Source: Spirodela intermedia
Taxonomy: Eukaryota > Streptophyta > Magnoliopsida > Alismatales > Araceae
DNA length: 64,000 bases
Assembly (NCBI GenBank): GCA_902729315.2
Contig: LR746264.1
Span: 6,782,878 to 6,846,877, forward strand
Direction: 5' to 3'
Both the position numbers and the translations under genes were made by a program. The notes beneath the pieces were generated by a model. The model had not been told where the DNA came from. It made no database searches and saw nothing but the letters and a program-made list of their open reading frames with translations. Positions 48,595 to 58,601 of this stretch are shown piece after piece. Position 1 is the stretch's first letter; each line of letters starts with the position of its first letter.

Positions 48595-51047
48595 CTACAG
48601 CCTACTCTTCCTCACCGGACCCATCTCCTTGGCCTTCTCCCTCAACAGGTTCTTCTTGATCTTCCCAGTCGCGGTCTTGGGGAGCGGCCCGAACACAACG
48701 GACTTGGGAACCCAGTAGCCGGGGAGTTTCTCACGGCAGAAGTTGAGGATGTCCTCGGCCAGCGCCTGCTCGTTGCTCGGGTCCACCTTTCCCTTGGGAG
48801 TGACAAAGGCGCAGGGCGACTCCCCCCACTGCTCGTCTTCGCGAGCCACCACCGAGACCTCCAGCACCCCGGGGTGCCTGTACATCGCGCTCTCCACCTC
48901 CAAGCTGCTGATGTTCTCCCCGCCGGAGATGATGATGTCCTTGGCGCGGTCCTTCACCTCGATGTACCCGTCCGGATGCTTCACCGCCAGGTCGCCGGAA
49001 TGATACCAGCCGCCGGCGAACGACTCGTTGTTAGCTTCCGGGTTCTTCAGGTACCCCTTCATGACGGTGTTTCCCCGCAACACTATCTCCCCCAGCGTAC
49101 TGCCGTCGGCGGGGACGGGGGCCATCGTTTTCATGTCGACGACGTCGAGGCCTTCCAAGCCGATGTAGCGAACGCCTTGCCGGGCGTGCAGGCGCGCGCG
49201 AGCGTCCGCCGGCAGCAGATCCCACTCGGGCTTCCACGCACATACTGTAGACGGCCCGTACGTCTCAGAGAGGCCGTAGGTGTGGGTGACCCTGAAACCG
49301 AGCGAGGACATGGCGGCGAGCACCGAAGCTGGAGGAGCTGCCCCAGCGGTCATGACGTTGACGGTGCGCGGAAGGGGGAGGATGACCTCTCCGGGGGCTG
49401 CGTTGATGAGAGTGTTGAGAACGACAGGGGCTGCGCAGAAGTGAGTCACGCCGAGGTTGGCTATGGCCGAGTAGACAGCCCGAGCCGATACCTGCAGAGG
49501 CACCACCATCTGATAAAAACCCTAATCGTCACATTGCCCATCTTGGACAAGCAAGCCGATCGGCGACCATCGTACCTGGCGGAGGCATATGTTCGTCCCG
49601 CAGAGGGCGGCCAGGGTCCAAGTGTAGCACCAGCCGTTGCAGTGAAACATGGGGAGAGTCCACAGGTAAATGGCCCCCTCGTTCATTCCCCAGATGAGAG
49701 CTCCGCTGAGGGCCATGATGTAGGCGCCCCTATGGTGCAGCACCACGCCCTTGGGGCTGGACGTCGTCCCGGAGGTGTACCCCAGGGCGATGCTCTGCCA
49801 CTCGTCATCAGGGGGCCTCCATGCGAACTCGGGGTCGCCGGACCGCAGGAACTCCTCGTACTCCATGGCCCCCTTGCTTCGCGCATACTGAAGCGTCCGC
49901 CTGTCGCAGGTCTCGTCGCCGATGACGATCAGGAGAGGGGGCCGGAAGCTGTGCTTTTTCTTGTCTTCCATGATCTTCAACGCGTCCTCCGCCAGAGTGA
50001 AGTACTCCTGGTCGACCATCACCACCTCGGCGACGGAGTGCTCCAGTAGGAAGGCGACTGTTGGAGGGTTTAGCCTGATGTTCACCGTGTTCACCACCGC
50101 TCCCGCCATTGGGACTCCGAAGTGAGCTTCGAAAATAGCGGGGACATTCGGCGCGATTACTGCGACCTGAGAAACCGCAGAGAACAGGTTCTGTTATCTT
50201 GGCTTCCAGCAGCCCTCTCTCTCTCTATCTCTCGACATGATTTTTCATGCTTCGACCCAGATGAAACTATTCTGCGAGCATCAATTTCAGCCGCTTTCCA
50301 ACTGTCCGCTCGATTGCTCCAGAGATGACCGATTGAGGCAGATTCGGGTCCGCATCCAAGGACAAAAGTAAAGGGTGATGTTCGGCTCAGATGTCCCATG
50401 GAATTACAAAAATAAAAAATGCTCCTAAAATATCTTCTCTTTTTTAGCGGGTTGGAGGGTCAAAAAGGCGAGTCGTTTATGGAGCGGTCATCGTTGATGT
50501 CAACGTGGGGGGGAACCAAATGGACAAAAAATAAAGACCAAGAAAATATAGGGTCGAGGAAAACCTCCCTGTTGATAGGTCTGGGAGGGGGAGAGGGGAT
50601 GCCAACAGAGACATGGCAGGGACGGAGGGGGATCCTCTCTGGAGGAATCGCCGGTAGGTTATTGCTCCGTCGATATGGATGCGGGGGGGGGGGGAGAAGG
50701 ATGGACGAAGGAGGAAAATCACAAAAAAAGAAAGAGCCAATGGTGACTTAAATTTCGGGCGAGGAAACGGACTCGGAATGGGGACGGAGAGACGGCGGGC
50801 ATCGAGCGGCGGATAGGAGGCGAGTAGGGAATCTCACCGTGGAACCGGGGCCGATCGAGCGGCTGGAGAGGGCGGAGGCGAGGCGGCGGCAGCGCTCGTA
50901 GGTCTGCCTCCATGTGTACCGGAGGGTGCCGTGGACGATCGACGCCCTCTCCGGATGAACATACGCCGCCCGCTCCAGGAACCACAGCGGCGTCAGCGCC
51001 GTGTAGTTTGCTGCGTTCTTCGGCAGATCGTCAATGTCCCGATCCAT
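48595..51047 (-). CDS. AAE7: Peroxisomal acetate/butyrate-CoA ligase (AAE7/ACN1-type)
   Basis: Adenylate-forming enzyme. Arabidopsis AAE7/ACN1 activates acetate in peroxisomes and feeds it to the glyoxylate cycle. Exons on the minus strand: 51047-50838, 50166-49576, 49491-48595, all phase 0; product 565 residues, close to the 569 of AAE7. The N-terminal DIDDLPKNAANYTALTPLWF is nearly diagnostic. The AMP-binding loop YTSGTTSSPKG is near residue 200, YGLSETYG near 339 and WYHSGD near 429. The protein ends in SRL, a type 1 peroxisomal targeting signal. Exon 1 given here is the copy nearest exon 2 (copy 1); five further intact copies of the same exon lie upstream at 51812-52021, 53631-53840, 54606-54815, 55581-55790 and 56556-56765, and any could be the transcribed first exon. 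With the farthest one the first intron would be about 6.4 kb. Acceptor choice for exon 3 at 49491 restores the family sequence CLRQ-VSARAVY. Confidence 0.95.
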
Positions 51048-51811
51048 TCCAGGCTCCCCCCCGAAAGGCTTACCGAGAGAGAGAGAGAGGGAGAGAGTCT
51101 GCTCAGTATGCTGCTAATAGGAATAGAAGACCACTGCGACCGTCGGCGAGTTATACGGCGCCCCTGAGGCCTCTCAGCGCTTCATTCTCCCAGGTGATGT
51201 GCTTTGGACCGTACGCGTGGCCGATCAAGGCGGATCTTCACCGCGGTCGGAAAGCCCGGTCGCAGCAATCGTCAGTTGGGCACGAAAAAGACACGTGCGC
51301 AATCTATCTCAAGAGTGGAATTACTGATATGCCCTCAAAAATCTGGGCAATCTGCACCGTCCAATGGAGGGCTGAGCTCTCTGAGTGCGTCAAATTGTCA
51401 CAAGCTGACGGAACCAGTGATGGTGTTGAGTTCGTCGTTGACTTTCTTGATTACCAGTTTTTGGATCGACTTTTTCTTCACACAGGGTACTGAATTTCAA
51501 AGCGATGGGTTCCGAAAAGGCTAAAAGGGAAATTACTCAGAAACCCTCGGCAATTGACTTATATTGCTTTCGTACATTTTCCGTAAGTTTGTTAAAAATC
51601 GATTGCATAAAGCGATTTCCAGGGTACTACATCTGACGGTTGTGATCAGTGGATTAAAAATTCACAAAAAAAGAAAGAGCCAATGGTGACTTAAATTTCG
51701 GGCGAGGAAACGGACTCGGAATGGGGACGGAGAGACGGCGGCTGGGCATCCCCGGCGGAACGATCACCACATCGAGCGAATTGCGGATAGGAGGCGAGTA
51801 GGGAATCTCAC

Positions 51812-52021
51812 CGTGGAACCGGGGCCGATCGAGCGGCTGGAGAGGGCGGAGGCGAGGCGGCGGCAGCGCTCGTAGGTCTGCCTCCATGTGTACCGGAGGG
51901 TGCCGTGGACGATCGACGCCCTCTCCGGATGAACATACGCCGCCCGCTCCAGGAACCACAGCGGCGTCAGCGCCGTGTAGTTTGCTGCGTTCTTCGGCAG
52001 ATCGTCAATGTCCCGATCCAT
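51812..52021 (-). CDS. AAE7 alternative first exon, copy 2
   Basis: Intact 70-codon exon with the same ATG, the same sequence and the same GTGAG donor as copy 1. It is in phase 0 with the exon-2 acceptor at 50166, so splicing would give an unchanged protein. Confidence 0.7.
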
Positions 52022-52786
52022 TCCAGGCTCCCCCCCGAAAGGCTTACCGAGAGAGAGAGAGAGGGAGAGAGTCTGCTCAGTATGCTGCTAATAGGAATAG
52101 AAGACCACTGCGACCGTCGGCGAGTTATACGGCGCCCCTGAGGCCTCTCAGCGCTTCATTCTCCCAGGTGATGTGCTTTGGACCGTACGCGTGGCCGATC
52201 AAGGCGGGATCTTCACCGCGGTCGGAAAGCCCGGTCGCAGCAATCGTCAGTTGGGCACGAAAAAGACACGTGCGCAATCTATCTCAAGAGTGGAATTACT
52301 GATATGCCCTCAAAAATCTGGGCAATCTGCACCGTCCAATGGAGGGCTGAGCTCTCTGAGTGCGTCAAATTGTCACAAGCTGACGGAACCAGTGATGGTG
52401 TTGAGTTCGTCGTTGACTTTCTTGATTACCAGTTTTTGGATCGACTTTTTCTTCACACAGGGTACTGAATTTCAAAGCGATGGGTTCCGAAAAGGCTAAA
52501 AGGGAAATTACTCAGAAACCCTCGGCAATTGACTTATATTGCTTTCGTACATTTTCCGTAAGTTTGTTAAAAATCGATTGCATAAAGCGATTTCCAGGGT
52601 ACTACATCTGACGGTTGTGATCAGTGGATTAAAAATTCACAAAAAAAGAAAGAGCCAATGGTGACTTAAATTTCGGGCGAGGAAACGGACTCGGAATGGG
52701 GACGGAGAGACGGCGGCTGGGCATCCCCGGCGGAACGATCACCACATCGAGCGAATTGCGGATAGGAGGCGAGTAGGGAATCTCAC

Positions 52787-52939
52787 CGTGGAACCGGGGC
52801 CGATCGAGCGGCTGGAGAGGGCGGAGGCGAGGCGGCGGCAGCGCTCGTAGGTCTGCCTCCATGTGTACCGGAGGGTGCCGTGGACGATCGACGCCCTCTC
52901 CGGATGAACATACGCCGCCCGCTCCAGGAACCACAACGG
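52787..52939 (-). pseudogene. AAE7 first exon, copy 3, start codon deleted
   Basis: A 131-bp deletion joins CCACAACGG directly to AATAGAAGACC. It removes 74 bp of 5'UTR, the ATG and the first 19 codons but leaves the rest of the exon and its donor. A GG microhomology is present at the junction. No in-frame ATG remains ahead of the exon, so this copy cannot start AAE7 normally. Confidence 0.85.
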
Positions 52940-53630
52940 AATAGAAGACCACTGCGACCGTCGGCGAGTTATACGGCGCCCCTGAGGCCTCTCAGCGCTT
53001 CATTCTCCCAGGTGATGTGCTTTGGACCGTACGCGTGGCCGATCAAGGCGGGATCTTCACCGCGGTCGGAAAGCCCGGTCGCAGCAATCGTCAGTTGGGC
53101 ACGAAAAAGACACGTGCGCAATCTATCTCAAGAGTGGAATTACTGATATGCCCTCAAAAATCTGGGCAATCTGCACCGTCCAATGGAGGGCTGAGCTCTC
53201 TGAGTGCGTCAAATTGTCACAAGCTGACGGAACCAGTGATGGTGTTGAGTTCGTCGTTGACTTTCTTGATTACCAGTTTTTGGATCGACTTTTTCTTCAC
53301 ACAGGGTACTGAATTTCAAAGCGATGGGTTCCGAAAAGGCTAAAAGGGAAATTACTCAGAAACCCTCGGCAATTGACTTATATTGCTTTCGTACATTTTC
53401 CGTAAGTTTGTTAAAAATCGATTGCATAAAGCGATTTCCAGGGTACTACATCTGACGGTTGTGATCAGTGGATTAAAAATTCACAAAAAAAGAAAGAGCC
53501 AATGGTGACTTAAATTTCGGGCGAGGAAACGGACTCGGAATGGGGACGGAGAGACGGCGGCTGGGCATCCCCGGCGGAACGATCACCACATCGAGCGAAT
53601 TGCGGATAGGAGGCGAGTAGGGAATCTCAC

Positions 53631-53840
53631 CGTGGAACCGGGGCCGATCGAGCGGCTGGAGAGGGCGGAGGCGAGGCGGCGGCAGCGCTCGTAGGTCTGC
53701 CTCCATGTGTACCGGAGGGTGCCGTGGACGATCGACGCCCTCTCCGGATGAACATACGCCGCCCGCTCCAGGAACCACAGCGGCGTCAGCGCCGTGTAGT
53801 TTGCTGCGTTCTTCGGCAGATCGTCAATGTCCCGATCCAT
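53631..53840 (-). CDS. AAE7 alternative first exon, copy 4
   Basis: Identical by eye to copy 2, with ATG, 70 codons and a GTGAG donor. Preceded by a full promoter module. Confidence 0.7.
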
Positions 53841-54605
53841 TCCAGGCTCCCCCCCGAAAGGCTTACCGAGAGAGAGAGAGAGGGAGAGAGTCTGCTCAGT
53901 ATGCTGCTAATAGGAATAGAAGACCACTGCGACCGTCGGCGAGTTATACGGCGCCCCTGAGGCCTCTCAGCGCTTCATTCTCCCAGGTGATGTGCTTTGG
54001 ACCGTACGCGTGGCCGATCAAGGCGGGATCTTCACCGCGGTCGGAAAGCCCGGTCGCAGCAATCGTCAGTTGGGCACGAAAAAGACACGTGCGCAATCTA
54101 TCTCAAGAGTGGAATTACTGATATGCCCTCAAAAATCTGGGCAATCTGCACCGTCCAATGGAGGGCTGAGCTCTCTGAGTGCGTCAAATTGTCACAAGCT
54201 GACGGAACCAGTGATGGTGTTGAGTTCGTCGTTGACTTTCTTGATTACCAGTTTTTGGATCGACTTTTTCTTCACACAGGGTACTGAATTTCAAAGCGAT
54301 GGGTTCCGAAAAGGCTAAAAGGGAAATTACTCAGAAACCCTCGGCAATTGACTTATATTGCTTTCGTACATTTTCCGTAAGTTTGTTAAAAATCGATTGC
54401 ATAAAGCGATTTCCAGGGTACTACATCTGACGGTTGTGATCAGTGGATTAAAAATTCACAAAAAAAGAAAGAGCCAATGGTGACTTAAATTTCGGGCGAG
54501 GAAACGGACTCGGAATGGGGACGGAGAGACGGCGGCTGGGCATCCCCGGCGGAACGATCACCACATCGAGCGAATTGCGGATAGGAGGCGAGTAGGGAAT
54601 CTCAC

Positions 54606-54815
54606 CGTGGAACCGGGGCCGATCGAGCGGCTGGAGAGGGCGGAGGCGAGGCGGCGGCAGCGCTCGTAGGTCTGCCTCCATGTGTACCGGAGGGTGCCGT
54701 GGACGATCGACGCCCTCTCCGGATGAACATACGCCGCCCGCTCCAGGAACCACAGCGGCGTCAGCGCCGTGTAGTTTGCTGCGTTCTTCGGCAGATCGTC
54801 AATGTCCCGATCCAT
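54606..54815 (-). CDS. AAE7 alternative first exon, copy 5
   Basis: Identical by eye to copies 2 and 4, with an intact ATG and donor. Confidence 0.7.
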
Positions 54816-55580
54816 TCCAGGCTCCCCCCCGAAAGGCTTACCGAGAGAGAGAGAGAGGGAGAGAGTCTGCTCAGTATGCTGCTAATAGGAATAGAAGACC
54901 ACTGCGACCGTCGGCGAGTTATACGGCGCCCCTGAGGCCTCTCAGCGCTTCATTCTCCCAGGTGATGTGCTTTGGACCGTACGCGTGGCCGATCAAGGCG
55001 GGATCTTCACCGCGGTCGGAAAGCCCGGTCGCAGCAATCGTCAGTTGGGCACGAAAAAGACACGTGCGCAATCTATCTCAAGAGTGGAATTACTGATATG
55101 CCCTCAAAAATCTGGGCAATCTGCACCGTCCAATGGAGGGCTGAGCTCTCTGAGTGCGTCAAATTGTCACAAGCTGACGGAACCAGTGATGGTGTTGAGT
55201 TCGTCGTTGACTTTCTTGATTACCAGTTTTTGGATCGACTTTTTCTTCACACAGGGTACTGAATTTCAAAGCGATGGGTTCCGAAAAGGCTAAAAGGGAA
55301 ATTACTCAGAAACCCTCGGCAATTGACTTATATTGCTTTCGTACATTTTCCGTAAGTTTGTTAAAAATCGATTGCATAAAGCGATTTCCAGGGTACTACA
55401 TCTGACGGTTGTGATCAGTGGATTAAAAATTCACAAAAAAAGAAAGAGCCAATGGTGACTTAAATTTCGGGCGAGGAAACGGACTCGGAATGGGGACGGA
55501 GAGACGGCGGCTGGGCATCCCCGGCGGAACGATCACCACATCGAGCGAATTGCGGATAGGAGGCGAGTAGGGAATCTCAC

Positions 55581-55790
55581 CGTGGAACCGGGGCCGATCG
55601 AGCGGCTGGAGAGGGCGGAGGCGAGGCGGCGGCAGCGCTCGTAGGTCTGCCTCCATGTGTACCGGAGGGTGCCGTGGACGATCGACGCCCTCTCCGGATG
55701 AACATACGCCGCCCGCTCCAGGAACCACAGCGGCGTCAGCGCCGTGTAGTTTGCTGCGTTCTTCGGCAGATCGTCAATGTCCCGATCCAT
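55581..55790 (-). CDS. AAE7 alternative first exon, copy 6
   Basis: Identical by eye to copies 2, 4 and 5, with an intact ATG and donor. Confidence 0.7.
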
Positions 55791-56555
55791 TCCAGGCTCC
55801 CCCCCGAAAGGCTTACCGAGAGAGAGAGAGAGGGAGAGAGTCTGCTCAGTATGCTGCTAATAGGAATAGAAGACCACTGCGACCGTCGGCGAGTTATACG
55901 GCGCCCCTGAGGCCTCTCAGCGCTTCATTCTCCCAGGTGATGTGCTTTGGACCGTACGCGTGGCCGATCAAGGCGGGATCTTCACCGCGGTCGGAAAGCC
56001 CGGTCGCAGCAATCGTCAGTTGGGCACGAAAAAGACACGTGCGCAATCTATCTCAAGAGTGGAATTACTGATATGCCCTCAAAAATCTGGGCAATCTGCA
56101 CCGTCCAATGGAGGGCTGAGCTCTCTGAGTGCGTCAAATTGTCACAAGCTGACGGAACCAGTGATGGTGTTGAGTTCGTCGTTGACTTTCTTGATTACCA
56201 GTTTTTGGATCGACTTTTTCTTCACACAGGGTACTGAATTTCAAAGCGATGGGTTCCGAAAAGGCTAAAAGGGAAATTACTCAGAAACCCTCGGCAATTG
56301 ACTTATATTGCTTTCGTACATTTTCCGTAAGTTTGTTAAAAATCGATTGCATAAAGCGATTTCCAGGGTACTACATCTGACGGTTGTGATCAGTGGATTA
56401 AAAATTCACAAAAAAAGAAAGAGCCAATGGTGACTTAAATTTCGGGCGAGGAAACGGACTCGGAATGGGGACGGAGAGACGGCGGCTGGGCATCCCCGGC
56501 GGAACGATCACCACATCGAGCGAATTGCGGATAGGAGGCGAGTAGGGAATCTCAC

Positions 56556-56765
56556 CGTGGAACCGGGGCCGATCGAGCGGCTGGAGAGGGCGGAGGCGAG
56601 GCGGCGGCAGCGCTCGTAGGTCTGCCTCCATGTGTACCGGAGGGTGCCGTGGACGATCGACGCCCTCTCCGGATGAACATACGCCGCCCGCTCCAGGAAC
56701 CACAACGGCGTCAGTGCCGTGTAGTTTGCTGCGTTCTTCGGCAGATCGTCAATGTCCCGATCCAT
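56556..56765 (-). CDS. AAE7 alternative first exon, copy 7 (distal)
   Basis: Same 70 residues, but with at least two base differences from copies 2 and 4-6 (AACGGCG for AGCGGCG and AGTGCC for AGCGCC). Its upstream half carries many substitutions and small indels, and a pure rather than interrupted GA tract in the 5'UTR. It joins unique DNA at the PADRE gene and is probably the oldest promoter. Confidence 0.7.
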
Positions 56766-57392
56766 TCCAGGCTCCCCCCCGAAAGGCTTACCGAGAGAGA
56801 GAGAGAGAGAGAGAGAGAGTCTGCTCAGTATGCTGCTAATAGGAATAGAAGACCACTGCGACCGTCGGCGAGTTCATAGCGGCGGTATTATACGGCGCCC
56901 CTGAGGCCTTTCAGCGCTTCATTCTCCCAGGTGATGTGCTTTGGACCGTACGCGTGGCCGATCAAGGCGGAATCTTCACCGCGGTCGGAAAGCCCGGTCG
57001 TCAGTTGGGCACGGAAAAGACACGTGCGCGATCTATCTCAAGAGTAGATTTACTGATATGCCCTCATAATCCGGGCAATCTCCACCGTCCAATGGAGGGC
57101 TGAGCTCTCTGAGTGCGTCAAATCGTCACAAGCTGACGGAACCAGTGATGGTGTTGAGTTCGTCGTTGACTTTCTTGATTACCAGTTTTTGGATCGACTT
57201 TTTCTTCACACAGGGTACTGAATTTCAAACCGATGAGTTCCGCACTGATGGAAAAGGCTAAAAGTGAAATTACTCAGAAACCCTCGTCAATTGGCTTATA
57301 TTGCTATCGTACATTTTCCATATGTTTGTAAACACGTGTTAAAAATCGATTGCATAAAGCGATTTCCAGGGTACTACATCTGACGGTTGTGA

Positions 57393-57983
57393 TCAGTGGA
57401 TTAAAAATTCCCAAGACCACGAGAGATCCGATGGACGCGGACATCTCATCGTCGCCGCCTCTGGTTTGACTCTTTTGCACTCGCGAATGGTCTCGAGAAC
57501 GGGCTTCCACCGCCGAGCAGCTCCGATGGGGGGGAACCGGGGTAAGTCAGCCGTGTCTCCCCCACTCCTCCCCTCTTTGCCCTCCTCGCTCGGCCAGTCG
57601 CCGCCGGCCACCACGCCGGGGAAAACCCTGCTGCCGGCGGCGAGCCCCCGCCCATTACCGGGTCTCCTCCGCTTTCCCCCCCGGCGAGCGCTCTCGACGG
57701 CCGCCATTTGGTGCTCCGGCAACCTGGAACCCGCCCTGTCAACAGGGCACAGCAGGTAGACCCCGCCGGCGCGCAGCCGTTCGTCGGCCTTCAAGGCGAC
57801 GGCACGGCGAGTCCTCTTTGCCTCCTTGCCGCAGACGATCATGTGCCCCGGCGCCTCCAGCATCAGCTCCGCCACAGTCGCGAGGAGCTCGTGATGCCGG
57901 AGGTTCCCCTCCCAATCCACCAACTTCGTTATCTCCGATGCGCCGCCGCCCACGATACACGACACGTAGTCTGCAAACTTCAT
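57393..57983 (-). CDS. PADRE/DUF4228 domain protein
   Basis: A single-exon gene of 196 residues. The N-terminal MKFADYVSCIVGG, then TKLVDWEGNLRHHELLATVAELMLEAPGHMIVCG and ALKADERLRAGGVYLLCPV, fit the DUF4228/PADRE pattern of short plant proteins often induced by stress or pathogens. The domain ends near residue 105; the Gly/Arg-rich remainder is unlike anything I recognise. Biochemical function is unknown for the family. TATATA at 58095-58100 is about 112 bp upstream of the ATG. The final codons (EFLIH and stop) lie inside the right-hand end of the AAE7 promoter array, so every array unit also carries a copy of this gene's last 18 bp. Confidence 0.8.
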   Translation of the reverse strand: MKFADYVSCIVGGGASEITKLVDWEGNLRHHELLATVAELMLEAPGHMIVCGKEAKRTRRAVALKADERLRAGGVYLLCPVDRAGSRLPEHQMAAVESARRGGKRRRPGNGRGLAAGSRVFPGVVAGGDWPSEEGKEGRSGGDTADLPRFPPIGAARRWKPVLETIRECKRVKPEAATMRCPRPSDLSWSWEFLIH

Positions 57984-58601
57984 AGCCGCTTCTCTCTCTC
58001 TCTCTTCTCAGTATTCTTCCAGATACTGACTTCCCTCTCTATGAGATGCTCTCTCTTCGTTTCTGCTCGCAGTGACGAGACTGGTGGTAGACGATATATA
58101 GGCCTCCGGCGAAGGAGAGGGGAAGGAGGGGAAAGAAGGGATTGAGTGGCGCGTGGTGAGTCAGTGGGAGAGCGTCGGCACGCGGCGGCCAGCTGGTCTT
58201 CCTTAGACAGGAGCCAAAACTACTCTGAGACGGCACCTCTACACGTTTTTGGGTCAAACAGGAAAAGTCCACGCTCACAGCCGTCCATCTCATATCAGAT
58301 TGCCTATTTTCTCAAAACTAGCATCAAATAAAACACCCAGTTTTCGGTGAACGAAAAATAGAGGTAATAACGACGGACGAAAGACAAGTGAATTGAGCAA
58401 AAAATTCCCAGTTCTAACAGCATCAGTATCTGTTATTGGTCAAACAGGAAGACCAAAGATCACCCTGCGATACTCCGATAATTCCCATTCATGTTGTAAG
58501 AATAACTTCTACGGCTAAAGAGAGAAAATCGCGACTGCTGATGCCCACACGAAGAAGAAGGTTGAAGAAGACGGCGGCGAGGTAGGGGGAAACGGGGGCT
58601 G
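57984..58601. other. PADRE promoter and SAR1 3' flank
   Basis: The SAR1 gene ends at 58602 and the PADRE gene starts at 57983 on the same strand. TATATA at 58095-58100 is the PADRE TATA candidate. No other gene is seen. Confidence 0.6.

Larger units (their letters stand above)
50719..57410 (-). repeat. Seven-copy tandem array of the AAE7 promoter plus first exon
   Basis: A module with a 975-bp period is repeated head to tail. Anchoring on CACAAAAAAAGAAAGAGCC, copies start at 50720, 51663, 52638, 53482, 54457, 55432 and 56407, so steps are 943, 975, 844, 975, 975, 975. In AAE7 orientation each unit holds the last six codons of the upstream PADRE gene, the full intergenic region with a CACGTG G-box and GTATAA element, the 5'UTR with a GA tract, the 70-codon exon 1, the GT donor and about 120-150 bp of intron 1. 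Copies 2, 4, 5 and 6 appear identical by eye. Copy 1 lacks about 32 bp in the intron part; copy 3 has a 131-bp deletion; copy 7 diverges in its distal half. Confidence 0.97.

Noticed and set aside
48874-50049. 391-codon + strand frame
   Set aside because: Antisense shadow of AAE7 exons 2 and 3.
51886-52302. Open frames of 138, 108 and 96 codons on the + strand repeated in each array unit
   Set aside because: They are antisense to AAE7 exon 1 and its promoter, and recur only because the module is duplicated. They have no domain.
50719-57410. CRISPR array or satellite DNA
   Set aside because: The unit is 975 bp and contains a gene exon and promoter; there are no short repeats with unique spacers, and the genome is a plant's. 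Satellite origin is unlikely because both edges are single-copy genes.
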